DNA from: SAR116 cluster bacterium AG-355-O21
GTDB taxonomy: Bacteria; Pseudomonadota; Alphaproteobacteria; Thalassobaculales; Thalassobaculaceae
DNA length: 64,000 bases
Reading direction: 5' to 3'
Assembly (NCBI GenBank): GCA_003280605.1
Contig: QCEM01000007.1
Coordinates: 1 to 64,000 of the forward strand
Part shown: positions 33,720 through 41,286 of the stretch, piece by piece
Layout: each line of letters starts with the position of its first letter
Numbering within the stretch: position 1 is the stretch's first letter
Notes under the pieces: generated by a model
Told to the model about the DNA's origin: nothing
Seen by the model: the letters and a program-made list of their open reading frames with translations, nothing else
The model's database searches: none
Program-made: the position numbers and the translations under genes

Positions 33720-35108
33720 CTAGTGCATTGAGGTTGGTTTGGCGAGCCATCCGGCCAACCGAGAGAACACCGCCGCGGCGTCGTTCAAACCGTCAAAACG
33801 CAGCAGATCCTCGCACAACCCCTGGCTCTTTTCTGAGCCCAATTGTGGCTCCACCAAACTGTTGAATTTGGCCTGCAAACGGCGGTCCTGGTCCTTTAGA
33901 TCGGTTGCCGGCACGCCAACATCGAATTGCTTTTCAAAGCGCCTACCGTCGTTGGTTTCGATGACGGCGCCGGCGAGCGTGAAAGGCCCGCCGTTCTCTT
34001 CAACCGTGACCTTACGTCGCAGATCAACCAAATCCGCGCGCACCGCATTGGCATCGCTGTAGGTCTCAATCTGCGCGGTATCATCCCCGGCGAGTGCAAA
34101 AGCGGCGGTGTGGCGGAGGCTAAATTTCGTTTGCAAGCCATCCTCAGGTTCCAAAATATGGCAAACTTTCAGATGCCCCGGGTCAACCGACAGCTTAACC
34201 GCTTTGATATCTGCCGCCGTCAACGAGGCCTCGGCGGCAATGTCGCGGCTCAGCTCAATGGTAGAATGGGTGAGATAGCAAGCGGCGTGATATTTGAACA
34301 GATTTTCACGGATATAAAAGTCACGCGGCGGCGCTGCCCGGGCAGCATCGGGATCAAAGTCATCGCTCATTGCATCGGCCAGGCCTTGAGCTGCTTCCAA
34401 CATATCGCCGCGACCGGTAAATCCGCGCCCAGCCAAGCGCGCCGCGAGCAAGCCGCTACTCGCCGCTTTACCCACATGCAGCGGTTTACACATGGTCCCG
34501 AACTGCGATTTCAGCCCCGCCGCCTGGGTTGCAGCAATCCCAATTGCCGTCGCCATCTGATGCTGATCCAGGCCCAGCAACCGGCCGGCGCCAACGGCAG
34601 CGCCAACGGTGCCAATTGTGGCTGTAGAATGAAAGCCGCGACCATAATGGCCACCTTGAATGAGTCGTCCGATCCGACATTCGATCTCATAGCCGGCGAC
34701 AAAGGCCGTCAATAAATCCATGCCACTGGTCGGTTGCGCACTTGCCAGCGCCAAAAGCGCGGTTGCGACAGGCACGGTCGGGTGACCGATCATGGCACTG
34801 TGCACATCATCGTAATCCAGCGCATGCGATGCCGCGCCATTCACCAAAGCTGATTGTTGCACCGTCGCCTTGCGGCCATGACCAATGATCAAGGCTTGCG
34901 GATTACCACCCTCAACGGCGACCTCATCGTTTAGTATATCAACCAGCGGCTCGCCGGCACCAGCAATCGTCACGGCAAACCAGTCGAGCAGGCAATGGCG
35001 GGCCATGGTGATCGCATCAGGCGTCAAATCACTGGCCTTCAGGGTTGCAGCAGCATCTGCCAATTCAGCTGTTAAACCAGCACCGGCAGCAAGATTTTTC
35101 GTCGACAT
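33720..35108 (-). CDS. MmgE/PrpD family protein
   Basis: 462 residues from the ATG at 35108 (MSTKNLAAGAG), which is preceded by GGAGG; the upstream in-frame extension of 82 codons is rejected. Family features: HCLLDWFAVTIAGAGEPLVD, GAASHALDYDDVHSAMIGHP, GRGFHSTATIGTVGAAVGAG and KPLHVGKAASSGLLAARLA. The family includes 2-methylcitrate dehydratase, cis-aconitate decarboxylase and uncharacterised members; neighbours such as prpB/prpC are absent, so methylcitrate is not supported. It is the first gene of the five-gene minus operon ending with the ADP-forming synthetase and would dehydrate or decarboxylate a tricarboxylate-like acid. Specific role unknown. Confidence 0.85.
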   Translation of the reverse strand: MSTKNLAAGAGLTAELADAAATLKASDLTPDAITMARHCLLDWFAVTIAGAGEPLVDILNDEVAVEGGNPQALIIGHGRKATVQQSALVNGAASHALDYDDVHSAMIGHPTVPVATALLALASAQPTSGMDLLTAFVAGYEIECRIGRLIQGGHYGRGFHSTATIGTVGAAVGAGRLLGLDQHQMATAIGIAATQAAGLKSQFGTMCKPLHVGKAASSGLLAARLAGRGFTGRGDMLEAAQGLADAMSDDFDPDAARAAPPRDFYIRENLFKYHAACYLTHSTIELSRDIAAEASLTAADIKAVKLSVDPGHLKVCHILEPEDGLQTKFSLRHTAAFALAGDDTAQIETYSDANAVRADLVDLRRKVTVEENGGPFTLAGAVIETNDGRRFEKQFDVGVPATDLKDQDRRLQAKFNSLVEPQLGSEKSQGLCEDLLRFDGLNDAAAVFSRLAGWLAKPTSMH

Positions 35109-35211
35109 GAGGACCTCCATGACGAATGTCGGGAGAAGATAACGGCTAATCTTGGCGAAAAACCACCGCGACGTCCAGCAAGCTTGCACATACGCTTGTG
35201 TTGCGCGCCAA

Positions 35212-35239
35212 TTGACCGCATCCAGAACCACTCTATAGT
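35212..35239 (+). promoter_or_regulatory. Sigma-70-like promoter for the enoyl-CoA hydratase at 35278
   Basis: TTGACC (35212-35217), a 16-base spacer and TATAGT (35234-35239) lie 39 bases upstream of the ATG, which has AGGGGAAA as ribosome-binding site. Both hexamers match five of six consensus positions. Confidence 0.6.
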
Positions 35240-35277
35240 GCCCGCTGGAGAGCCATGAATTTGCTGAGGGGAAAGCT

Positions 35278-36066
35278 ATGACGACAGATAAAATGTTGTC
35301 CGAAAAACGCGGCGCAATTGGCGTCATGACCTTTAATAACGTCGCCCGGCACAACGCCGTTTCGCTTGAGATGTGGGATGCTGCCGAGGAAATATTAAGT
35401 GATTTTATGGCAGATGATGCGATCCGCGTGATCGTCTTAACAGGCGCCGGCGGGAAAGCTTTTGTCTCGGGCGCGGATATTTCGAAATTTGAATCTGAGC
35501 GGGCCGCCGAAGAAGCCGTGACCTATTATAATCAGCGCACCAAGGCTGTTTATGAAGGCATTACCCATCTCAGCAAACCAACCATTGCCATGATTAACGG
35601 TTATTGCATCGGTGGTGGCTTGGCCTTGTCGCTGTGCTGCGACATTCGCATTTGCTCGCCAAAGTCGCGCTTCGGCCTGCCCGCAGCACGGCTTGGGTTG
35701 GGCTACCCGTTCCTGCGGGTAAAACAACTCATCGATACCATTGGCCCAGGGGCGGCCAAAGACATCGCTTTTTCGGCCCGCCGGATTGACGCCGATGATG
35801 CCCACCGGGTTGGCTTGGTTCAACAAATCGTCGATGAAGAAAATCTCGAAAGCCATGTCATGGACTATGCCGGCAGCATTGCCCAAAATGCGCCACTAAC
35901 CTTGAAGGCCCTGAAGTTCGCAGCGATTCAGACCATGAAAGATCCGGCCGATCGGGCTTTGGACGAACTACAAGCGATGGTCGATGGCTGCTTTGCGTCG
36001 GAAGATTACGTGGAAGGCCGAACAGCGTTCATGGAAAAGCGCCCTGCCGACTTTAAGGGTCGCTAG
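35278..36066 (+). CDS. Enoyl-CoA hydratase
   Basis: 262 residues, crotonase fold: GAGGKAFVSGADISKFE (oxyanion hole), INGYCIGGGLALSLCCDIRI and ARLGLGYPFLRVKQLIDTIG. C-terminus is the familiar EDYVEGRTAFMEKRPADF. Promoter TTGACC-16-TATAGT lies just upstream. It is divergent from the MmgE/PrpD operon with a 169-base regulatory gap, and overlaps the convergent pseI-like gene by four bases at its stop, so it is probably monocistronic. It would hydrate or isomerise a 2-enoyl-CoA; substrate unknown. Confidence 0.87.
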   Translation: MTTDKMLSEKRGAIGVMTFNNVARHNAVSLEMWDAAEEILSDFMADDAIRVIVLTGAGGKAFVSGADISKFESERAAEEAVTYYNQRTKAVYEGITHLSKPTIAMINGYCIGGGLALSLCCDIRICSPKSRFGLPAARLGLGYPFLRVKQLIDTIGPGAAKDIAFSARRIDADDAHRVGLVQQIVDEENLESHVMDYAGSIAQNAPLTLKALKFAAIQTMKDPADRALDELQAMVDGCFASEDYVEGRTAFMEKRPADFKGR

Positions 36067-37127
36067 GCAGACGGATCTTTTTTAACCATCGACCAATCGA
36101 GCGGCTCGCCAAATGTCAAATCGCGGGCCGCACGACAGCCCAGGACTCGATCTAATTCAACCGGCGGCAGACCGCGTCCGGGCCGAATTGAGCGAATGTT
36201 GGCGAGGCTAAGCACGGCCCCGGCCGGCACGTCCTGGACCACGTAAAGTGAGCGCCGCAGTTTCAGCATGTCCTGTTCTGCTGCTGTCGGCGCAAAGCTT
36301 GCCGCACCAAGGGCAGCGGCGGCACTGCGGCAATCCTGAACCAACCGCTTCAACTCTGCCGGTTCCAGCGAGAAATCACTGTCGACGCCACCGTCACTGC
36401 GCGCCAAGCAAAAATGCTTCTCAATAATCTGCGCACCGAGCGCCACGGCAGCTGTTGCAACTGTTGTGTCCGGGGTGTGATCCGATAAGCCAATCACACA
36501 GTCTAAGCGCCGCGCCAGCTCGCCAATGGTCGCCAGATTAGCTTCTTCAACCGGCGTCGGATACGCCGACACACAATGCAAAACAGCGATGTCACGTGCG
36601 CCTGCCGCGCGAGCAGTCTCAACTGCGGCGGAAATCTCCGGCCAGCTGGCCATGCCGGTTGAAATGATGATAGGCTTTCCAGCCGCCGCCACTTGCCGGA
36701 TCAACGGCAAATCAACAATTTCCGGCGAGGCGATCTTATAGGCCGGTGCCTGCAGGCCTGCCAACAAGGCCAGCGCGCTGCGATCAAACGGCGCAGAGAA
36801 GACCGTAATCCCGATCTCGCGGCCATAGTCAAACAATGGTTGATGCCAGGACCAGGGTGTATGCGCCTGGGCATAAAGCTCATATAACCGCCGCCCAGCC
36901 CACAGCCCGCCTGCAATGGTAAATTCCGGGCCGTCATGGTCAATGGTGATGGTGTCAGCGGTATAGGTTTGCAGTTTCACCGCATCGGCACCGGCCTCCT
37001 GGGCAGCGCGTAGCAGTGCGAAAGCGCGGTCAATGTCACCATTATGATTGCCTGACATTTCGGCAATGATATATGGCGGCGCAGCGGTGCCGATCGGTCG
37101 TCCAGCGATGGAAAATGCCTGCGTCAT
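36063..37127 (-). CDS. pseI: Pseudaminic acid synthase-like (NeuB/SpsE family)
   Basis: 354 residues: an N-terminal NeuB TIM barrel and a C-terminal SAF/antifreeze-like domain (SLYVVQDVPAGAVLSLANIR). The start of the barrel reads YIIAEMSGNHNGDIDRAF and ADAVKLQTYTADTITID, which is the PseI pattern rather than NeuB or LegI. FSAPFDRSALALL and SPEIVDLPLI follow, and LSDHTPDTTVATAAVALGA closes the barrel. It condenses a 6-deoxy-2,4-diacetamido-hexose with phosphoenolpyruvate to a nonulosonic acid used on flagellin or surface glycans. I start at the ATG at 37127 (MTQAFSIAGRP). pseG lies 22 bases upstream; other pathway genes are not in the window. Confidence 0.85.
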   Translation of the reverse strand: MTQAFSIAGRPIGTAAPPYIIAEMSGNHNGDIDRAFALLRAAQEAGADAVKLQTYTADTITIDHDGPEFTIAGGLWAGRRLYELYAQAHTPWSWHQPLFDYGREIGITVFSAPFDRSALALLAGLQAPAYKIASPEIVDLPLIRQVAAAGKPIIISTGMASWPEISAAVETARAAGARDIAVLHCVSAYPTPVEEANLATIGELARRLDCVIGLSDHTPDTTVATAAVALGAQIIEKHFCLARSDGGVDSDFSLEPAELKRLVQDCRSAAAALGAASFAPTAAEQDMLKLRRSLYVVQDVPAGAVLSLANIRSIRPGRGLPPVELDRVLGCRAARDLTFGEPLDWSMVKKDPSA

Positions 37128-37149
37128 AGCCAAAAGATTAGCAAGTTTG

Positions 37150-38088
37150 TCAGCGCTTAGCGAGGATTGCGGCAAGGATTTTTTCAGCTCCCTCGGCGCC
37201 GATCTGAAGCGTTGGTGGCGGCTGGTATTCAGCCGCGCAGACGGCCGACACGGCAGCAGCCATGGCGGCGCTATCCACATGCCGAAAGGCTGCCAAGCCG
37301 GCCTTTTGAAGGGCGCTTATATTGGCTTGTTGATTGTCAACAATCGCCGCCGTGACAATCGCCCGACCGGCCGCCAGCGCCTCCGTTACAGTGACGCCGG
37401 CAGCGCCGCAATACACCGTCGCCTGGGCCATTAACGCCGCCATATCGGCGCCGTGATGGACGGTAATCCGCCCCCCGCCAAGATCAACCGCATCGCGCAC
37501 AGCAGCTGCCACAGCTAACAGCGGCGAGGTGACCAGATCAATTTCTAGCGGCTCAACCGCTAACAACGCGGTCGCTACCGCCGCGGCAATCTGGCCATCA
37601 TCACTGGCACCAAAAGCGACAAGTGCACGCGCCGTGCTGGGACGCTCTTGGCGAAGTACGAAAAAGCCTGGATCAATCAGCCCATATTGTGGCCCTGCCA
37701 GAATCTGTGCTTGGCTAAGATGGCGGTAGTTAACAGTGTCGGCATTCAGGCCAGGGTTGACCAGCAGATCAACATCCAGAGGCCGGCTGGCGGTATCGTC
37801 AATTGCCGTTATGACCGCAAACTTTTTTCGCCAGGCGCGGAAGTGGTCGGCGTTGAAAATCTCGCCGTCGGCGATCAAGCCGTCGGCAGCCGGTAATTGG
37901 TGCCAATCGTCAACGGCAATGGGCGGCGGTAATCCGTCAGCAACCGCCACATGTTGCGCGCCGGAACTTACATGCAGCGCAACCGTAAAATCGCCGGCAA
38001 GCGCAGCCCGGGCCAGCACCTGCATCCGTCGTAAATGCCCAAGACCAATTTCAGGTCCGGCAGCTATGGCAAAACGCAACATCATCAT
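37150..38088 (-). CDS. pseG: PseG-like UDP-sugar hydrolase
   Basis: 312 residues with a GT-B-like fold. The N-terminal motif GPEIGLGHLRRM matches the family pattern GxxIGxGHxxR of UDP-2,4-diacetamido-2,4,6-trideoxy-beta-L-altropyranose hydrolase; the C-terminal half has CGAAGVTVTEALAAGRAIVT, the glycosyltransferase-like nucleotide-binding end. It removes UDP before PseI acts, so pseG-pseI are consecutive steps. Four nearby start codons exist; I take the ATG at 38088, since no site decides. The gene is divergent from coaBC (78 bases). Similarity is moderate and the N-terminus departs from Campylobacter PseG (RRM for RC), so this is a likely rather than certain call. Confidence 0.7.
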   Translation of the reverse strand: MMMLRFAIAAGPEIGLGHLRRMQVLARAALAGDFTVALHVSSGAQHVAVADGLPPPIAVDDWHQLPAADGLIADGEIFNADHFRAWRKKFAVITAIDDTASRPLDVDLLVNPGLNADTVNYRHLSQAQILAGPQYGLIDPGFFVLRQERPSTARALVAFGASDDGQIAAAVATALLAVEPLEIDLVTSPLLAVAAAVRDAVDLGGGRITVHHGADMAALMAQATVYCGAAGVTVTEALAAGRAIVTAAIVDNQQANISALQKAGLAAFRHVDSAAMAAAVSAVCAAEYQPPPTLQIGAEGAEKILAAILAKR

Positions 38089-38166
38089 GGTCACGAGTGT
38101 AGCTTGCGCGGGCGCTGCTGGCCACGTATCCTGCGGGTGTTTTCAAAAGGGCAGAAAGAAGCACTT

Positions 38167-39396
38167 ATGAGCCAAGCGACACTTGCCGGACGACAGGTTC
38201 TGTTGGTGATTACAGGCGGCATTGCAGCTTATAAATCACTTGAATTGATTCGCCGATTGCGGGAGCGCGGCTGTGCGGTCCGCGCCGTCATGACGGCCGG
38301 TGCCTGCCAGTTTGTCACCCCCTTGTCGGTGCAAGCACTCAGCGAAGATAAGGTTTATAGCGAGCTATTCTCACTGACGGCAGAATCAGAGATGGGTCAT
38401 ATCCGCCTCAGCCGCGAAGCCGACCTTCTGGTGGTTGCGCCTGCGAGCGCTGATTTCATCGCCAAAATGGCCCATGGTGCAGCCGATGATTTAGCCTCAA
38501 CGGTGATGTTGGCCTCCGACAAAGCTGTGTTAATGGCACCGGCAATGAATGCGCAAATGTGGGCTCATCCTGCCGTCCAAGCAAATGTTGCAACCCTGGC
38601 GGCACGTGGGATTCAGCAAATTGGTCCAGATGCGGGCGACCTTGCCTGCGGCGAAGTCGGCGCCGGTCGCATGGCCGAGCCAATGGCGATCTTGGCCGCC
38701 ATCGAAGCGCAGTTAAGCGGCACCGATAGGCAACCCTTGGCCGGCCGTCATGCCTTGGTGACCAGCGGCCCGACCCATGAAGCCATCGATCCGGTGCGCT
38801 ATATCGCCAATCGTTCCTCAGGCAAGCAAGGCCATGCGATTGCCGCCGCCCTGCAGCGGTTAGGTGCCAGAACAACCTTGGTGACCGGCCCAACCAGCCA
38901 ACCTGACCCGACCGGGGTCGCCGTGCATCATATTGAAAGCGCTGTCGACATGCTGGCCGCCTGCCAAACCGCTTTGCCTGCGGATATCGCCGTTTGTGCC
39001 GCAGCGGTCGCTGATTGGCGGGTAAAATCACCGGCAACCGGTAAGATGAAAAAAACCGGCGACAATGAACCACCGTTGCTTGAACTGGTTGAAAACCCGG
39101 ACATCCTTGCTTGCTTGTCTGCAGCCGGGCCGCTGCGTCCTGGATTGGTGGTCGGCTTTGCCGCCGAAACCGATACGGTGCTGGAACACGCAAACCTGAA
39201 ACGCCAGCGCAAAGGCTGTGATTGGATCGTCGCCAATGATGTTGGTCCCAAAACGGGAACTTTCGGCGGCGATAACAATACGGTGCATTTAATCACGGAA
39301 GCCGAGAATGAAAGCTGGCAGCCCATGCAAAAAACCGCTGTAGCCAGCAAATTGGCGGCCCGCATTGCGGCGCATTTTGGAGATGATAATGACTGA
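38167..39396 (+). CDS. coaBC: Bifunctional phosphopantothenoylcysteine decarboxylase/phosphopantothenate-cysteine ligase
   Basis: 409 residues, two steps of coenzyme A synthesis. N-terminal CoaC flavoprotein domain: [40 protein letters not shown] and [15 protein letters not shown]-terminal CoaB domain: [20 protein letters not shown] and [10 protein letters not shown], ending with [16 protein letters not shown]. The ATG at 38167 follows an AAAGAAG; the longer frame from 38035 is rejected as it lies opposite pseG. Its stop overlaps the dut start by eight bases. CoaBC-dut-moeB is a conserved alphaproteobacterial order. Confidence 0.95.
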   Translation: MSQATLAGRQVLLVITGGIAAYKSLELIRRLRERGCAVRAVMTAGACQFVTPLSVQALSEDKVYSELFSLTAESEMGHIRLSREADLLVVAPASADFIAKMAHGAADDLASTVMLASDKAVLMAPAMNAQMWAHPAVQANVATLAARGIQQIGPDAGDLACGEVGAGRMAEPMAILAAIEAQLSGTDRQPLAGRHALVTSGPTHEAIDPVRYIANRSSGKQGHAIAAALQRLGARTTLVTGPTSQPDPTGVAVHHIESAVDMLAACQTALPADIAVCAAAVADWRVKSPATGKMKKTGDNEPPLLELVENPDILACLSAAGPLRPGLVVGFAAETDTVLEHANLKRQRKGCDWIVANDVGPKTGTFGGDNNTVHLITEAENESWQPMQKTAVASKLAARIAAHFGDDND

Positions 39397-39853
39397 GGTT
39401 AAGGTGACCCGCCTGCCCCATGGTGCTGATTTGCCCTTGCCCGCCTATCAAACTGCTGACAGCGCCGGGATGGATTTAATGGCCGCAATTGCGGCACCGG
39501 TAACATTAGCGCCCGGCGAACGCCGGCTGATCGCCACCGGCTTAGCGATTGCCCTGCCCTCAGGTTACGAGGCGCAAATCCGGCCACGCTCAGGGTTGGC
39601 TTTGCGTGACGGTATTTCCCAGGTCAACGCGCCGGGCACCATCGATGCCGATTATCGTGGTGAAATTGGCATTATCCTGATCAACCATGGCGACACGGCT
39701 TTTGAAATCACCCCTGGTATGCGCATTGCCCAAATGGTTGTTGCGCCCGTGGTTCGGGCCCATTGGCGGGAAGTTGACAGCCTTGATGAAACCGATCGTG
39801 GTGACAGCGGCTTTGGCTCCACAGGCACAGGTAAGGCCGCAGGTCATTCGTGA
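39389..39853 (+). CDS. dut: dUTP diphosphatase
   Basis: 154 residues, homotrimeric dUTPase: the five motifs are visible as [43 protein letters not shown] and the C-terminal arm [12 protein letters not shown]. It hydrolyses dUTP to dUMP, protecting DNA from uracil and feeding thymidylate synthesis. The ATG at 39389 overlaps the coaBC stop by eight bases (ATGACTGA), and its TGA overlaps the moeB ATG (TGATG), so translation is coupled on both sides. A long-form dCTP deaminase gene is elsewhere in the window (49251). Confidence 0.96.
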   Translation: MTEVKVTRLPHGADLPLPAYQTADSAGMDLMAAIAAPVTLAPGERRLIATGLAIALPSGYEAQIRPRSGLALRDGISQVNAPGTIDADYRGEIGIILINHGDTAFEITPGMRIAQMVVAPVVRAHWREVDSLDETDRGDSGFGSTGTGKAAGHS

Positions 39854-40641
39854 TGGAGCTGACCGACGCCCAGTTTGAGCGCTATGCCCGCCATCTGATT
39901 CTTGATGAAGTCGGTGACGCCGGACAGGAAAAATTGTTGCAGGCCCGGGTCTTGGTTGTTGGTGCCGGCGGCCTTGGGGCACCGATGTTGCTGTATCTGG
40001 CAGCCGCCGGTGTCGGCACCATTGGCATCATCGATGATGATCATGTTGACCTGTCAAATTTACAGCGCCAAGTCATCCACATGACCGAGCGCGTTGGCAG
40101 CGCGAAAACACAGTCGGCGGCCGCAACCATTGCAGCCGTCAACCCGGACATTGTTGTTGAGCAGCACGCCACCCGCCTGACGGCCGACAATGTTATGGCC
40201 TTAATTAATGATTATGACGTGATTGCAGATGGCTCCGACAATTTCAGTACCCGCTATTTGCTGAATGACGCCTGCCACCTGGCCGGAAAAACTTTGGTTG
40301 CAGGCGCATTGCTGCGCTTTGAAGGCCAACTTTCAACCTTTCGCAGCGGCGTGAGCGGCCATCAAGATGCGCCGTGTTATCGATGTCTGTTTCCGGCAAC
40401 GCCGGCCGCCGGCACGGTGCCGCGCTGTGATGAAGCCGGCATTCTTGGGGCCGTCGCCGGAGTCATCGGCACGTTGCAAGCAACCGAAGTTATCAAGGAA
40501 ATACTGTCTTTGGGGGACAGCATGGCAGGCAGGCTGATGCTGTATGATAGCCTCAGCGGCAGTTTCCGGACGGTCAAGTTTAAGCGCAATCCGGAATGCC
40601 CGCTGTGCGGTGATGCCCCGCAAATTCAGGCCGTCAGCTAA
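39853..40641 (+). CDS. moeB: HesA/MoeB/ThiF family adenylyltransferase
   Basis: 262 residues, E1-like activating enzyme: YARHLILDEVGDAGQEKL, the nucleotide site VVGAGGLGAPMLLYLAAAGV, the Arg finger and DLSNLQRQVIH, and the zinc ligands CYRCLFPAT and CPLCG. It adenylates the C-terminal Gly-Gly of a ThiS/MoaD-type sulphur carrier for molybdopterin or thiamine synthesis. ATG at 39853 shares the dut stop (TGATG), indicating coupled translation; the alternative GTG at 39850 would overlap more. The molybdopterin link fits the molybdenum hydroxylase at 7.5 kb, though moeB is general. Confidence 0.9.
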   Translation: MELTDAQFERYARHLILDEVGDAGQEKLLQARVLVVGAGGLGAPMLLYLAAAGVGTIGIIDDDHVDLSNLQRQVIHMTERVGSAKTQSAAATIAAVNPDIVVEQHATRLTADNVMALINDYDVIADGSDNFSTRYLLNDACHLAGKTLVAGALLRFEGQLSTFRSGVSGHQDAPCYRCLFPATPAAGTVPRCDEAGILGAVAGVIGTLQATEVIKEILSLGDSMAGRLMLYDSLSGSFRTVKFKRNPECPLCGDAPQIQAVS

Positions 40642-40660
40642 GCGTTGGTGAAATCTCTAG

Positions 40661-40681
40661 CGGGCCGCGCGAAAAGGCCCG
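40661..40681. terminator. Hairpin between convergent moeB and peroxiredoxin
   Basis: CGGGCC (40661-40666) pairs with GGCCCG (40676-40681) around a nine-base loop; outer bases AGCGGG/CCCGCT (40659-40688) give an alternative stem. No U tract, so termination strength is uncertain. Confidence 0.4.
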
Positions 40682-40699
40682 ACCCGCTGGTTGCCAAGC

Positions 40700-41182
40700 T
40701 TAAAGATTGGCAAGAATGTTTTCTGCTGTCGACACTTCAAAAGCACCTGGCGCTTCAACCATCAGCCCTGTGACCGTGCCGTCTTCGACGATCATCGCAT
40801 AACGCTGGGAGCGAACACCCATGCCGCGCGCGACTAAGTCCAACTCCAAACCAAGCGATTTGGTGAAGGCGGCGCTGCCGTCGGCGATCATCATGACTTT
40901 ATCAGCAACTGACTGATCTTTGCCCCACGCATCCATCACAAAGGCATCGTTCACAGACACGCACGCAATGGTGTCAACGCCTTTGGCTTTGATGGCATCG
41001 GCATGCTGCACAAAACCTGGCAAATGTTTGGCGGAACAGGTTGGTGTGAATGCGCCAGGTAGCGCGAAAACAACAACTTTTTTGCCACCAAACATCGCAT
41101 CGGTCGAGATTTCATCAACCCCATCAGCGGTTTTGTGATGTAAGGTACCGGCTGGAATTTTATCTCCAACATTGATCGTCAT
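40700..41182 (-). CDS. Peroxiredoxin (Prx5/AhpE-type)
   Basis: 160 residues. The peroxidatic Cys is in LPGAFTPTCSAKHLPGF, and the motif VNDAFVMDAWGKDQ is typical of the Prx5-type (glutathione- or glutaredoxin-dependent) peroxiredoxins; Thr and Arg of the active site are conserved (TPTC; later RGMGVRSQRYAMIVEDG). It reduces peroxides in the cytoplasm. The ATG at 41182 is preceded by AAAGGAG; the longer frame from 41272 is rejected. It is followed on the minus strand by a possible terminator and sits downstream of the DsbD-like reductase. Confidence 0.93.
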   Translation of the reverse strand: MTINVGDKIPAGTLHHKTADGVDEISTDAMFGGKKVVVFALPGAFTPTCSAKHLPGFVQHADAIKAKGVDTIACVSVNDAFVMDAWGKDQSVADKVMMIADGSAAFTKSLGLELDLVARGMGVRSQRYAMIVEDGTVTGLMVEAPGAFEVSTAENILANL

Positions 41183-41286
41183 ATTATGAGCTCCTTTGAC
41201 TAAAATGCGCGTGGCGGAACGGCCTTCGCTTTTCGGTGACGCTAATAACTGCCTGTTGACCGTCTCTGTCAAAGGCTAATTTGTGA

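Noticed and set aside
33927-34715. 262-residue plus-strand frame opposite the MmgE/PrpD gene
   Set aside because: Shadow of a conserved family on the other strand; low-complexity Arg/Gly-rich product.
33720-35108. 2-methylcitrate dehydratase (prpD) as a specific call
   Set aside because: No prpB, prpC or prpR neighbours; the family is broad, so only the MmgE/PrpD family name is given.
38456-39193. 245-residue minus-strand frame opposite coaBC
   Set aside because: Antisense to a strongly conserved gene; Arg/Pro-rich composition.
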